Source: Muscardinus avellanarius (taxonomy: Eukaryota; Chordata; Mammalia; Rodentia; Gliridae). Taken from it: 64,000 nucleotides of DNA. Every line of letters begins with the position of its first letter. The stretch's first letter is position 1. Location: contig OY726560.1 of the NCBI GenBank assembly GCA_963383645.1, positions 66,705,823 through 66,769,822 on the forward strand. The letters are read 5' to 3'. The translations under genes and the position numbers were made by a program. The notes beneath the pieces are model-generated. The model was not told the DNA's origin and searched no databases. It worked only from the letters and a program-made list of their open reading frames with translations. This document shows positions 20,160 to 30,689 of this stretch, piece by piece.

Positions 20160-20870
20160 GGTTATCTGTGGAGATTCATTACTTATGTTAGTCTTTTACC
20201 TATCTCTAAATGGTATTGTTTGCCTTTATTGTTGTTAATTTTTAGGACTTCTAGTTGGAATATTAATATACCTTCAGATATAGCATTTGGAAATATTTTA
20301 TCCCATTCTATTAGTAACTGTTAACTCTGTTTACATTGTCTTTGGATATACAATATCTTTTTTAATTTTTAGGGAGTTTGTATACTCTTCTGTTGCCTGT
20401 GCCATTGAAATCATATCCAAGAAATCACTGCCAATTTCAATGTTGTGAGGTTTTATGACCCAGATTTTCTCCTAAAAGTTTATAGTCTTAAGATTTATAT
20501 TTAGGTCTTTTATCTATTTTGAGTTAATATTTGTATATGGTGTTAGGTAAGGGTCCAACTTTATTCTTCTCCATGTAATTATTATGTTTCAACAATATTT
20601 AGTTAAAAGATTATTATTTCCACCACCAAATGTTCGTGGAAACCTTGTCAAAAATAACTTGACAATATAGGGAAGAATTTAGCTCTAGGCTTTATTTAAC
20701 TCCAATGGTTTATATATCTGACTTTAGAATAGTACTATACTGTTTCAATTATTGTAGCTTTATATGGTTTGAAATCAGAAAATATATGTCTTCTAGCTTT
20801 GTTCTTTTTCAAGATTGTTTTGGGTATCTAGAGTCCATATTCCATATTAGGATAGATTTTTTTTCTGAAA
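20160..20870 (-). mobile_element. Antisense L1 ORF2-derived segment within the HAL1-like element
   Basis: Read on the minus strand, 20385-20870 follows the order of L1 ORF2 downstream of the RT domain. The plus-strand phrases gagttaatatttgtatatgg and ggtaagggtccaactttatt are the reverse complement of familiar L1 wording. There is no T-run at its left edge and no separate TSD. It therefore seems part of the element and not a later insertion. Confidence 0.65.
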
Positions 20871-21245
20871 AATAAATATATAAATATATGATAGTTTCAC
20901 CTAAAAAAATAGAAAAAAAATATTCTCTGGTAAGAAAGAAAGTAAAAAGAAATATTGAAATGTTATCTTTAAGTCATCAAAAGCTTGGTATCAGACAAAT
21001 GAAACTGTTATGTGAGATTATCATTTTTAATTTTGGATAAATTGCTATAATACTAGATGTCAACCACTAAGCCAAGCATGGGAGGGAGGGATGGGGAGAG
21101 AATGGGGTGGGGATCGGGTGGGGGCTGACTGGGCGATGTGTGCATGTATGTCTACAAAAGTTTGTATCCCACTATGATGTATGAATACAGTGCACCAATA
21201 AAATAAAAAAATAAATAAATTTAAAAAAATAAGAAGGTATATCTA

Positions 21246-21459
21246 AACCTCAAAATATTAATAATTAAATTTAAATGGACAAAATACCATGATAAAGACA
21301 GATTGTTAGACTGAATATATTAACATTTCTTCTTTGCCTAATTTGATTCTGTGTTATTGGGTATTATGTCTTTACAGCATAAAGATACAGAAACATATAA
21401 AAGTAAAAGAATGTGAAAAACCAATTCTCTAGGTATTTTCTTATAGAGAATTGGTAATT

Positions 21460-21462
<3 letters not shown>
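21246..21462. other. Unassigned AT-rich spacer
   Basis: Nothing recognised between the right TSD and the GT repeat. Confidence 0.45.

Positions 21463-21510
<48 letters not shown>
21463..21510. repeat. (GT)n microsatellite
   Basis: About 48 bp at the tail of the next minus-strand SINE. Confidence 0.93.
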
Positions 21511-21513
<3 letters not shown>

Positions 21514-21704
21514 ACTGGGGATTGAACCCAGGATGTTCAACCTTGGAGCTACACCCTCAACCCTATTTTATTTTTAATTTGAAACAAGGTTTGGCTAAAT
21601 TGCTGGGGGTCTCACTAAGTTGCTGAGGCTGGCCACAAACCTGTTACACTCCTGTCTCAGCCTCCAAGTATTGGAATTATAGGCATACATCACTGCACCG
21701 GCTG
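21511..21704 (-). mobile_element. Composite SINE, O type
   Basis: Both halves are present and diverged. The end reads atcactgcaccggct. Confidence 0.83.
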
Positions 21705-21956
21705 AAGATGATTTTTTTTATTAGTGCATTGTAATCATACATCTTAATAGGGTATAAAATCATGGATGTACACATCACTTATTTAGCCCTTACCCAATTC
21801 CTACCTCATTCCCTCCTCCCATCCCCCCTCAGGTCGCCTTATTTGCTCATCTATGGTTTCTCCTTCCTTGTCTAGAGTTCCTCCGATGACCTTTCTCTCT
21901 AGCTTCCACATATTAGGGAGAGGAAGATGGGTTTTTTTCATTAGTGTGCAGAATTT

Positions 21957-22158
21957 TTTTTTTTTTTCGGGTCTGGGGATGGAACCGAGGAGCATTCAAC
22001 CTCTATATCCCCAGCCCTGTTTTTTTATTTTTTTATTATATAGGGTCTCACTAAGTTGCAGATGGCCTCACTAAGTAGCTGAGGCTGTCCATGAACCGTG
22101 ATCCTCTGGTCTCAGCCTCCCAAATGCTGGGATAACAAGTGTGCGGCCCCAAGCCCGG
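21957..22158 (-). mobile_element. Composite SINE, C type, with 16-bp TSD
   Basis: TSD ttagtgtgcagaattt at 21941-21956 and 22159-22174. The element has lost a few bases after box A. Confidence 0.9.
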
Positions 22159-22176
22159 TTAGTGTGCAGAATTTAA

Positions 22177-22180
<4 letters not shown>

Positions 22181-22222
<42 letters not shown>
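22181..22222. repeat. (GT)n microsatellite
   Basis: About 42 bp of GT at the tail of the next SINE. Confidence 0.93.
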
Positions 22223-22227
<5 letters not shown>

Positions 22228-22413
22228 GGGGATTTAACTCAAGGGCATTCTACCTCTGAGCTATACCCCCAGCTCTGTTTTTTTTAATTTTTTATTATCT
22301 CATTAAGTTGCAGAGGCCCTTACTAAGTAGCTGCGTCTGGCTGCACACTTCCGATCTTCCTGTTTTAGCCTCCCAAGTACTGGGATTACAAGCATGTGCC
22401 ACCACGCCGGGCT
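22223..22413 (-). mobile_element. Composite SINE, C type
   Basis: Complete tRNA half and a shortened centre. It ends gccaccacgccgggct. Confidence 0.85.
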
Positions 22414-22426
22414 TAAGATGATTTTT

Positions 22427-23215
22427 CAAAGCCAGATAAGACACGGATTTCCAGTGTTAAGAGTGAAATGGGGAACAGTGAATGTCTGAAAGATAGGAGG
22501 TCTCGCTCCGAGCATGGTGCCTGGCTGCAGGGTTACACAGGGGTGGCAGTTAATGCAGTGATACATTTCTGCCCATAGCTAGATATGAAGTCTCAGGGCT
22601 GAGGTGGCGTGGAGGGTGTGGCCCGGGGGCAGGAGGGGAGGGGAGGGGCGACAGCCTTGGGGCTTTCCAGGGAGCCTCCGCCAGCAGTCAAATCAGCAGG
22701 CCTTTAGCTTATTCGTTTTCCTAGTGCAATCTGGGCTTGTCGCAGCCTGCATTTTGTTGCTCTCTTCTGTCTGCTCGTGGAGTAGTGTGTGAAACTCCTT
22801 CAGCAGTTCTGGACTGGCCAGCAGCAGAGCTCCAGGCTCCTCTGGCTCAGCACCAGTGTGCTGCTTGCCGAGAGGAGACTAGGTTGAAACAGCCAGTTAG
22901 ACTCGGTTCTACCAGCTGCGCTGCTCTCAGCTGGAGCCACTGGTGCGCGGTAGCCCCAGTGTTTTCAGACTTTTCATGGTTGAAGGAGCCAGAGCCGCCT
23001 CTGCCTGTGTCCACCCAGTGAGCCTGTCCCCACTCCTGGCCGTGAGGACCACAGGGGGCCGGGAAACCCACAGGCAGGACTGCAGCTTCCTGATGCTGCA
23101 TGAGCTATGTGTCAGCTGGAGCAAGGATTTAAACACAAATGAGAACCTAAGATGTTCTTAATAATCATAGAACTTGGGAAGGTCTTTAGAAGTTTTTTTG
23201 AAAAATCAAAAGACA
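22427..23215. other. Unassigned GC-rich sequence
   Basis: No repeat family or gene recognised. Short overlapping frames on both strands show no known domain. Confidence 0.45.
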
Positions 23216-23640
23216 AGCCAGACATGGTGGCACATGCCTGTAATTCCAGTACCGGATGGCAGGTTCATCACCAGTCTCAGCAACTCAGTGATGTCCTCAG
23301 CACCTTAATGACATTCTATCTTGAAAATTTTTTAGCCGGGCATAGTGGCGCACGCTTGTAATCCCCGCACTTGGGAGGCTTAGACAGGAGGATCGCACGG
23401 GTTCGAAGCCAGCCTCAGCTACTCAGTGAGGCTCTCAGCAACTTAGTGAGACCCTGTTTCCAAATAAAATATAAAAAAGGTCTGGGAGTATAGCCTGGAG
23501 GTAGAAAGCCTCTGGGTTCCACCCCCAGTACCACCAAAAAAAAAAAAAAATTTTTTTTTTAAATGAAATAGAATCTCATTAAAGTGCACCTGATGTGTAG
23601 CTCAGAGGTAGAATACCCCTGGGTTCCATCCCCAGAACCA
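23216..23640 (+). mobile_element. Composite SINE, O type, host of a younger SINE
   Basis: A left half at 23216-23333 and a tRNA half at about 23580-23640 (gatgtgtagctcagaggtag) flank a complete G-type SINE. Confidence 0.78.
23334..23550 (+). mobile_element. Composite SINE, G type, nested
   Basis: Complete from gccgggcatagtggcgca to cagtaccacc plus an A-tail. Confidence 0.9.
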
Positions 23641-23651
23641 CACACACACAT

Positions 23652-23694
<43 letters not shown>

Positions 23695-23703
23695 CACACA
23701 CAA
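23641..23703. repeat. (CA)n microsatellite
   Basis: CA repeats with a few CG steps, at the tail of the host SINE. Confidence 0.92.
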
Positions 23704-23708
23704 GCACA

Positions 23709-23790
23709 TGGGTTGAAGGTGTAACTCAGTGGTAAAATGCAGTGCTTAGCATGTGAATAGGCCTTGGGTTCAATCCCCAGCATAAGAAAA
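23709..23790 (+). mobile_element. tRNA-Ala-like (ID-type) sequence
   Basis: Box A-like gtaactcagtggtaaaatg, then tgcttagcatg across the anticodon arm, then box B-like gggttcaatcc. The anticodon position reads AGC, as in tRNA-Ala. Mismatches in the acceptor and D arms exclude a working tRNA. Confidence 0.7.
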
Positions 23791-23826
23791 AAAACCACCC
23801 AAATATATATTTTAAAAATATGAGCC

Positions 23827-24022
23827 AGAGCCAGGAGTGGTGGCGCACGCTTGTAATCCCCATGCTTGGGAGGCAGAGACAGGGAGGATCGCTCAGGTTT
23901 GAAGCCAGCCATGTGCGCTGGCTTAGGAGACCCTGTTTCCAAATAAAAATGTAAAAATAGGTCTGGGAGTGTAGCCCGGAGGTATAAGGGCTTCCAGGAA
24001 CCCCAGTACCACCAAAAAAAAT
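23827..24022 (+). mobile_element. Composite SINE, S type
   Basis: Complete from gagccaggagtggtggcgca to cagtaccacc plus an A-rich tail. Confidence 0.9.
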
Positions 24023-24171
24023 AAATTAAAAAAATATATATGAGCCAGGCGTGGTGGCGCACGCTTGTAATCCCTGCGCTTGGGAGGCGGAGACAGGAGG
24101 ATTGCGCAGATTCAAAGCCAGCCGCGCTGGTTTAAGAGACCCTGTTTCCAAAATAAATAAATAAATAAATT

Positions 24172-24254
24172 TAAATATATATATATATACACATATATAT
24201 GTATATACATACATATATGTGTGTGTATATGTGTATGTGCATATATATATATAT
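24172..24254. repeat. (TA)n/(TG)n in a SINE linker
   Basis: Imperfect dinucleotide tract located exactly between the 7SL and tRNA halves of the SINE. Confidence 0.9.
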
Positions 24255-24308
24255 TAGGTCTGGGAGTGTAGCCCGGAGGTAAAGGGTTTCCAGGAACCCC
24301 AGTACCAC

Positions 24309-24310
24309 CA

Positions 24311-24356
<46 letters not shown>
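24309..24356. repeat. (TAA)n microsatellite
   Basis: About 16 TAA units forming the SINE's 3' tail. Confidence 0.93.
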
Positions 24357-24358
<2 letters not shown>

Positions 24359-24361
24359 CTA

Positions 24362-24499
24362 AACTGGGCATGGTGGTGCATGCTTGTAATTCCAGCATTT
24401 GGTAGACTGAGACAGGAGAATCATTGTTCAAGGCCAGCCTCAGCTACTTAATGAGGCCCTTGGCAACTCAGTGAGAACCTGTTTCAAAATAAAGAATAA
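24362..24499 (+). mobile_element. SINE left half
   Basis: The 7SL half and linker (gtttcaaaataaagaataaa) only. It runs directly into the next SINE. Confidence 0.83.
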
Positions 24500-24724
24500 A
24501 GCCAGGCGTGGTGGCACATGCTTGTAATCCCAGCATTTGTAAGGCTGAGACAGGAAGATTGCAGGTTTGAGGCCAGCCTCAGCTACTTAGGTGAAGCTGT
24601 TTGCAACTTAGTGAGACCCTGTTTCAAAATAAAGAATAATAAAAAAAAAAAAAGGACTGGGGTTTTAGCTCAGAGGTAGAATGCCCCTGGGTTCCATCCC
24701 CAGTACCTCAAAAATAAATACATA
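24500..24724 (+). mobile_element. Composite SINE, C type, in the previous copy's linker
   Basis: Complete. The phrase aaaataaagaat occurs just before it and again near 24730, and is a plausible TSD. Confidence 0.86.
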
Positions 24725-24974
24725 AATAAAATAAAGAATCTAAAAATGACAATAAGAAAGAAAGGCAAATCAAACATCCTTTTCAGTCATCTATCCCACG
24801 AGAGAGGCACGGCTTTCTATCTTGCCTGATGCTGACCTATCATGAAAGCAGATGGTGTGAGAAATGCTTGAGGTGTTTTGGTTGCGTTTCATGTCCCTGC
24901 GCCTTTAACATCGCCCTGCTGAGCCTTCTGCACAGGATGCCCTCAACCCTTCGTCTCTGTAGCTCTACATCTAA

Positions 24975-25255
24975 CCCCATCTCATCCTTCAGAACGCAGC
25001 TCGGCTCACCTTCCCCAGGAGGCCTTCCTCATCCTCCTCCTCCACCCTAGTTGAACTACTCCCTCTTTCTGTGCAGTCTTTTTTACACTACTATTATTAT
25101 TTGATGGTATTCTTATCTTGTTGATTTCAGTCATTGATTTACTTGTTCCTCTCCCCAGCCACTCTGAGTGAACACCAGGTCTAATTTGATTCTGTGTTCC
25201 CAAGGCCTAACTCACTGGAAGCACTCAAAGATTCTTTGTTGGACAGATGAATGGA
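24975..25255 (+). mobile_element. L2 3'-end relic
   Basis: Follows the L2 3' UTR order: ctcaccttccccaggaggcc, then the T-rich middle, then aagcactcaaagattctttg and gacagatgaatgga at the end. Typical old-mammal divergence. Confidence 0.75.
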
Positions 25256-25329
25256 GAACTTGTTACTTTGCCGGGAGACTATTTAGTTGATTTAGGGACG
25301 TTGGGGTGTGTGCCCAGCACTGTCCACTG

Positions 25330-25545
25330 GGAGGCAGTGTTGTGCAGTGAAAAGATGTCAGTTTCAAACCAGAAAGCCAGGGCTACCCACTCCAGTCCTG
25401 CCCCTCTCCCTGGGCCCCACACCACCTCTTGAGATGCTGGCAAAATGGGAGAACTGAGAAGATTTTTGTTACAAGAGTATCATGAGGATCTGAGATCATT
25501 GATATACGTTTAGGTAAAGTATTCAGCATAATAATACATGTGTTT
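25330..25545 (+). mobile_element. MIR relic
   Basis: Core phrases in MIR order: gcagtgttgtgcagtgaaaa, aaaatgggagaactgag and atcatgaggatctgagatca. Confidence 0.7.
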
Positions 25546-26257
25546 ATCATAAAAAAGCTCTTATATAAAGACCCTTTTCAAATGAGTGCTTTTCATAGTC
25601 ACACTGTAGGTGACTCTTGCCCTCCAGCGCTCAGCCTGGTTCTTACCTCCTTCACAGGCCTGGGTTGGCCACCGGAGGTTCAATGATTCTCTGAGCTCCC
25701 TGGGATTGTGGAGTTCCACTGGAGCTCAGGCGAGTCAAGGGCTTGAGGAACTATCATTGCCAGGCCCTGACTCAGCTGCATGTGCATTAAACAGATTTTT
25801 GTGCACTGGCCTGGGAAGCCAGCCACCATCTATAATTCCGTTTCTATGGGAAAGTGCTTTCTGTGTTCCAAACAGCCAACTTACTAATGAACTCCTGGAA
25901 CCCAACCTGTTTGTTGGTGAGGACGGGCTGACTCGGTTTACATGGCTGAGCCGGCCATCCCAGTGACTGCACAGTGTTGATCTAATCATAATAAGCTCTA
26001 CGAGTGACTAATCTAGCTGCGGTCACCACAATTGAAGTGGAATTTTGAAAAACTTGGAGAGGGTTCTGCAAAAAGAACCACAAAGATGATTAAAGGACCA
26101 GAGGGGAAAAAAAATCTAGTCTCTACAGTTTGAAGAGTGTTGTAGAAACTACCCATTTAATAACCACTCTGAAATGAAAATAAAGGTCTTTGATTCTGTC
26201 CAGGTCCGGTACAATGCCAACTTACTATGAGGCTGCACAGAAGGGAACCTCTCCCAG
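25546..26257. other. Unassigned non-coding sequence
   Basis: No repeat family or gene recognised. Confidence 0.45.
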
Positions 26258-26440
26258 GGCATGGGACATACCACAGCCATTTACATACAATAAAACTCTA
26301 TCCTCACAGCCACCCTGCCAGACAGGTATAATTGTCTCTGTTTTACAGCTGAGAAAAATGAGATGAATTAATTTGTTGAAAATATGAAAACTAATCATAT
26401 CGCCCATAGATTCAAACTCAGGCTAGATGAATTTCAAAGC
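26258..26440 (-). mobile_element. MIR relic
   Basis: Minus-strand MIR wording: tcctcacagccaccctgcca, ttttacagctgagaaaaatg and the region of agattcaaactcaggc. Confidence 0.7.
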
Positions 26441-27018
26441 CCCTCTCATCAATTTTCCACACTGACATTCAGAAGCATTCCACCTGTTAACTTTCTTTCC
26501 CTGGGTACACTGGTCCCACGGTCCCACTGTGCTGCCAGGAGGAGATACAGGAGCTTGTTGACGTGGCTGTTGTGGCTCCGAGTGTGCTGGCCTCCTGGCT
26601 GGCTTTGTCTCCTGCACCAGGCCAGTCACTCGGCCCTAGTGCTGCATTCAAATATCTTTCTATCTCTGGATTCCTCCGGAGCTTCCAGCCTCCACGCCCT
26701 TGTGGCGCCGCAGCCTGGCCACCCACCTCTTCTGTTCCTCCTGTGCATCTTGGCTTGGGCACTCTTTCCAAGTGCAGGTGGCTCGGCCCTTCTCCACATG
26801 CTCAGAACATGTCAACTTTCCCATAAAATCACCTTTATTGTGGGGGTTCATAACTGCATGTTGATTTACTTATAGAACTCCCAACACACACACACACACC
26901 ACTCAATAATTATTTGTCCTATAAATGTTAAATGATCATATCATACATCGTTTTTACAAACAATAATTTAAAAGACTAGCATGATTGACATTTACAAAAC
27001 ATTTACCGTTGTTTATTT
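26441..27018. other. Unassigned non-coding sequence
   Basis: A 163-codon open stretch through here overlaps the MIR and shows no known domain, so I do not call a gene. A short (CA)n lies at 26884-26899. Confidence 0.45.
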
Positions 27019-27211
27019 ATTTATTTTTATTTTTTTGGTGGTACTGGGATTCCTGGAAGGCTCCGGGCTACACTCCCAGACCTACTTTATACTTTTTTAT
27101 ATTTGGAAACAGGGTCTCTTAAGCCAGCGCAGCTGATTTCAAACTTGTGCAATCCTCCTGTCTCCGCCTCCCAAGCATGGGGATTACAAGCGTGCGCCAC
27201 CACGCCCGGCT
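27019..27211 (-). mobile_element. SINE, S type
   Basis: The S-type tRNA half (ggtactgggattcctggaag) is shortened and the 7SL end is intact. The phrases tttaccgttg and tttaccattg flank it. Confidence 0.87.
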
Positions 27212-27215
27212 TTAC

Positions 27216-27218
<3 letters not shown>

Positions 27219-27250
<32 letters not shown>
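27219..27250. repeat. (TTG)n microsatellite
   Basis: About ten TTG units. Confidence 0.92.
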
Positions 27251-27309
27251 TTAAAGATGATTTGAGGTTTTCCTGATCACCATATGGCTCTTATTTTCAG
27301 ATATACTTC

Positions 27310-27520
27310 ATTTTTTTAAATAATCTTTTTTTTTTTTTTGGTGGTACTACGGGTGGAACCCAGAGGCTTTCTACCACCGGGCTATACTCCCAGACCTATT
27401 TTATATTTTATTTGGAAACAGGGTCTCACTAAGTAGCCGAGGCTGGCTTCGAACCTGTGTGATCCTCCTGTTTCAGCCTCCCAAGGGCAAGGATTACAAA
27501 CGTGCACGACCACGCCCGGC
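27310..27520 (-). mobile_element. Composite SINE, G type, with 13-bp TSD
   Basis: TSD tcagatatacttc at 27297-27309 and 27521-27533. Confidence 0.92.
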
Positions 27521-27533
27521 TCAGATATACTTC

Positions 27534-28560
27534 TTTACAAAGAAGTAAAGGAGCACGGTGCCAGCAGGATGCTGGGAGCTGTGCAAAGTGTTAGTGTCGC
27601 ACACCCAGGGGGCACGTCCCACCATGGACATCACCCACCATCCAAGTGATAGCAGGAAAGACTAAGGACCTTCTATCCCTCAGCACCAGCACCAGGAGGG
27701 AGCCAGGAACCCACTACATTCAAGGAAACACTGTTTTCTGTAAACTCCTCCAGAGAGAAACTCCCTTGTCTGGTGTCAGCAACCCTAGGAGTCAGGAAAC
27801 TCCCTTTTATTTAAACTTAATAAACCCATTCTATTTGTGTCCTCGGTCACAGAGGGAAAACGCCATCCTCCTCCACACAGTGGCTCTTCTAAAGTTGAAG
27901 CCCAATGCCAAGCTTCCTAGATCATCCCTGGCGCTGCTGCTCCTGCGCCCTCTAATCCCAGGTCTCCTCACCCTTGTTTGCAGGTCACTGAATGACTGTT
28001 CAGCTTTTTGCTCTGAACTCTCCACATTCTCTCAATTGCCGCCGAGCAAGGGAGCCTGCAGCCAGCCCCAGCTCTCTGCTCAGAGCTCTGGTCAGTGCAG
28101 AGAGCGATGTAACAATTACCTCATGATACAGACATGCTTTTCATTTGCCACAGTTCTCCGCTAGCATTTTTTTCAATCAACAGAACTGCAGGGTTGTGAC
28201 AATCCCTCCCGGTCAACTGGCCATCCGCTAAAGCTGTACTTTCAATTTTCCAGCCAACTGCCTTTGAGTGCTTGGCACCTTGCCTTTAAATGTGTTCGCT
28301 TTTCAACTCCAGGAGCATAGCCACGAGTTCTTCTACTGAAACTTTCTACTGAGCGAACTCTATCCAGTCTGTCTGTTGTGCCAGGGATCAGCGCGGCCTT
28401 CTAGTCCTCTGAGCTCTTCCCTTTCATAACACCTCGGGGCTTGTATTATTAGCTGCAGGCCTCCTTCTATTGCCTGGTGTGCTAGTCAGATGAAGTTAAA
28501 CCCTGCTGCAATAAACAATTAATTACTCTCAAACCTCAATGGATTAAAATAGCTTCGGAA
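27534..28560. other. Unassigned non-coding sequence
   Basis: An open stretch at 27646-28164 starts at GTG and has no recognisable domain. I treat it as chance. The phrase ctctcaaacctcaatggatt near 28527 recalls an old interspersed repeat. Confidence 0.4.
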
Positions 28561-28765
28561 GCCAGGCATGGCGACGCACTCCTGAAATCTCATTACTTGG
28601 GAGGCTGAGACAAGAGGATCGCAGATATTGAGGATAGCCTCAGTAAGTAGTGAGACTCTCATCAGCCTTGCAAAACAGTTTCAAAATAAAAATAAAAAAT
28701 AGGCAGGACTAGGAACATAACTCAGAGGTAGAATGCCTCTGAGTTCAATCCCTAGTACCCAAAGA
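28561..28765 (+). mobile_element. Composite SINE, O type
   Basis: Both halves are present. It is followed at 28770-28805 by a second copy of the tRNA 3' part (ggattcaatcccccagtact). Confidence 0.83.
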
Positions 28766-28805
28766 AAAAATGTCCCTGGATTCAATCCCCCAGTACTACA
28801 GACAT

Positions 28806-29157
28806 ACATGCATTCTCACATATATATACACATACAAAAATAATGACTGGCAGCAAGGTGGGCGTGCCAGGGGTCTAAGCAGAAAAAAGAAGGCATGGGC
28901 AGTCAGGAACAGGGAAGGGCAGATTGACAGGAGCTGGGGTACCACACCGAAAAAACACTGTCTGGATCCTAGCTCTGTCCAGGCACTCCTTAGGGCCCAA
29001 GTCATGTCAGATGATCAAGCCAGAAGCAAGTGGTCAGAAAATGAAAATCTACTCCACTGAAAGCTGATTACTAGCATGATTTCATAAACACAAACACTAC
29101 TCAAAGCATTAATATTTATTATTATTAAATATTTATTATTTTTTTATTTTTATTTGA
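28806..29157. other. Unassigned non-coding sequence
   Basis: Nothing recognised apart from short AT-rich runs. Confidence 0.45.
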
Positions 29158-29300
29158 AAGGGACTGGGGATTGAACCCAGGGACATTCTACTTCTAAGCT
29201 ACAACCCTAGTCCTATTTTTTATTTTTTATTTTAAAGCCTACGATCTATGTCTCAGCCTCCCATGTAATGGGATTACAAGCATGTGCCACCACACCCGGC
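29158..29300 (-). mobile_element. Composite SINE, internally deleted
   Basis: The tRNA half (gactggggattgaacccagg) joins a shortened 7SL half after the loss of the central segment. Confidence 0.82.
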
Positions 29301-29325
29301 AGTTTCCTTATCTTTTTTTTTTTTT

Positions 29326-29354
29326 TGTTGTTGTTGTTGTTGTTGTTGTTGTTT
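29326..29354. repeat. (TTG)n microsatellite
   Basis: Located at the tail of the following SINE. Confidence 0.9.
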
Positions 29355-29556
29355 TTTGTGGTACTGGGGTTCCTGGAAGCCCTTCTACCTCTGGGATACA
29401 CTCCCACGGGCTACACTCCCAGACCTATTTTTTTTTACTTTTTTATGTGGAAACAGGGTCTCTTAAACCAGCGAGGCTGGCTCCGAACCAGCGCGATCCT
29501 CCTGTCTCCGCCTCCCAAGCGCGGGGATCACAAGCGCGCGCCATCACGCCTGGCTC
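29355..29556 (-). mobile_element. Composite SINE, S type
   Basis: Complete, with a short internal duplication in the tRNA half (gggatacactcccacgggctacactccc in two pieces). Confidence 0.88.
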
Positions 29557-30335
29557 ATTTTATGTTGTTAATTCAGTTTGTGTTTTTAGCTGAAAACATA
29601 AAAATTGCCCAAATTCTGGAAGCAAATCAGTTTCTTTTCCAACTGCTTTTCTCCGACCCTCTGCTCAAGTAGTGACATGCATGGAGTCTGACAAAGCTGA
29701 AACACTCCTTAAAAAAAAAAAAAAAAAGATGAAGACTGTCTGAAGTGAAGGAACCTGGGTGTTGTTGCTCCCCTGGAGGAAAACTCCATCGACGGGCTCC
29801 TTCATGCTCCTACCCTGACCGTAGCTCCAATACACGTCCTCTGTGGCCAAGGCCATGATTTCCATGAAAAATGGCCCTCTTTGACTACATTTCTTATTTA
29901 AACAAACCTTGGAGAAATGTATGGTGCCGGATTCTTAGAACCGTTGTACAATGAATTTTTTTTTTCTGGAATGTTTATGCTGCTCAGCCTGTAGAATTTA
30001 AACTTAACAAAGAACATTTAGTATACGGTAGAAATGTGGATGAATAGTTTTTTGTGTGCTTACTAAAAACAGAGACTCTGAAGAACACATCAAAAACCCA
30101 CTAGGAATAACTCTGCTTTCCCCAGTGATGGACAGAGATCATTCAGGGAAAGGGGAGGAAGTTATAAATACTGCATTCTAAAGGGCCAAAGGAGCCAAAT
30201 GTCTCACAGAACTGTTAACTGAAAAACCAGTCAACGGTTTGGCTATAGAGCAAACTCTTTTAGACTTGACACTTAAACTTTCCAGTATTTAGAGAATGAA
30301 ATTCTTAAGAAATAAGCCATAATAAGAATATCCTG
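29557..30335. other. Unassigned non-coding sequence
   Basis: No family recognised. An A-run occurs at about 29711-29727. Confidence 0.45.
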
Positions 30336-30543
30336 GGCCCGGCGTGGTGGCGCACAATTGTAATCCCAGCATTCGGGAGGCTGAGACAGGAGGATCGCGG
30401 TTCGCGGACAGCCTCAGCTACTTAGGCCCTCTGCAACTCAGTGAGACCCTGTTTCAAAATAAAGAATAAAAAATAGGACTGAGAGTGTAGCTCTGAGGTA
30501 CAATGCCCTGGGTTCCATCCCCAGAACCGCAAAAGAAAAAAAG
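30336..30543 (+). mobile_element. Composite SINE, C type
   Basis: Complete, with a small deletion after agctacttag. The tail is A-rich. Confidence 0.88.
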
Positions 30544-30689
30544 GATGTCTCCTTTTTAAAGGTTTACCTTGGGTTAGGGCAATCCTTCTTTCTGGACACA
30601 AAAATGAGACTGAGTCCTCTCCCACAATGCTTTTCTCTATACCCACAGCTGCTTTCTGAACTCACAGCCCTTCTCATGTCACTTCCCAT

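Larger units (their letters stand above)
18444..21227 (+). mobile_element. HAL1-like L1 derivative: ORF1 without ORF2, complete with TSD
   Basis: TSD aataagaaggtatatcta (18 bp, perfect) at 18426-18443 and 21228-21245 brackets a 2.78-kb unit. In order it has a 5' UTR starting ggatttccgggaagatggcg, an intact ORF1, then about 0.7 kb with the look of older L1 ORF2 sequence in antisense. An AT-rich stretch follows, then a purine/G-rich 3' UTR (21061-21190) and an A-rich tail with AATAAA. No sense ORF2 is present. Half-L1 (HAL1) elements with ORF1 only are known in mammals and rely on L1 ORF2p supplied in trans. The 3' UTR matches the one at 56580-56723, which follows ORF2 C-terminal sequence. This element therefore appears to share its 3' end with an autonomous L1 lineage. 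Confidence 0.85.
21717..22414 (-). mobile_element. 5'-truncated L1 3' end containing two SINEs
   Basis: The minus strand of 21717-21956 reads as the end of an L1 3' UTR of the same lineage as the HAL1-like element. Its reverse-complement ends in a cactaataaaaaa-like tail. The phrase aagatgattttt at 21705-21716 and 22415-22426 is a candidate TSD. SINEs at 21957-22158 and 22223-22413 account for the rest. Confidence 0.65.
24043..24357 (+). mobile_element. Composite SINE, S type, with AT-expanded linker
   Basis: The left half is complete. The central linker has grown into about 85 bp of TA/TG repeats (24172-24254). The tRNA half follows, and its tail is (TAA)n. Confidence 0.88.

Noticed and set aside
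26384..26875. 163-codon open stretch
   Set aside because: It runs through a MIR relic and has no family resemblance.
27646..28164. 172-codon open stretch
   Set aside because: It opens with GTG, has no domain, and shows no exon signals or neighbouring gene. It is probably chance.
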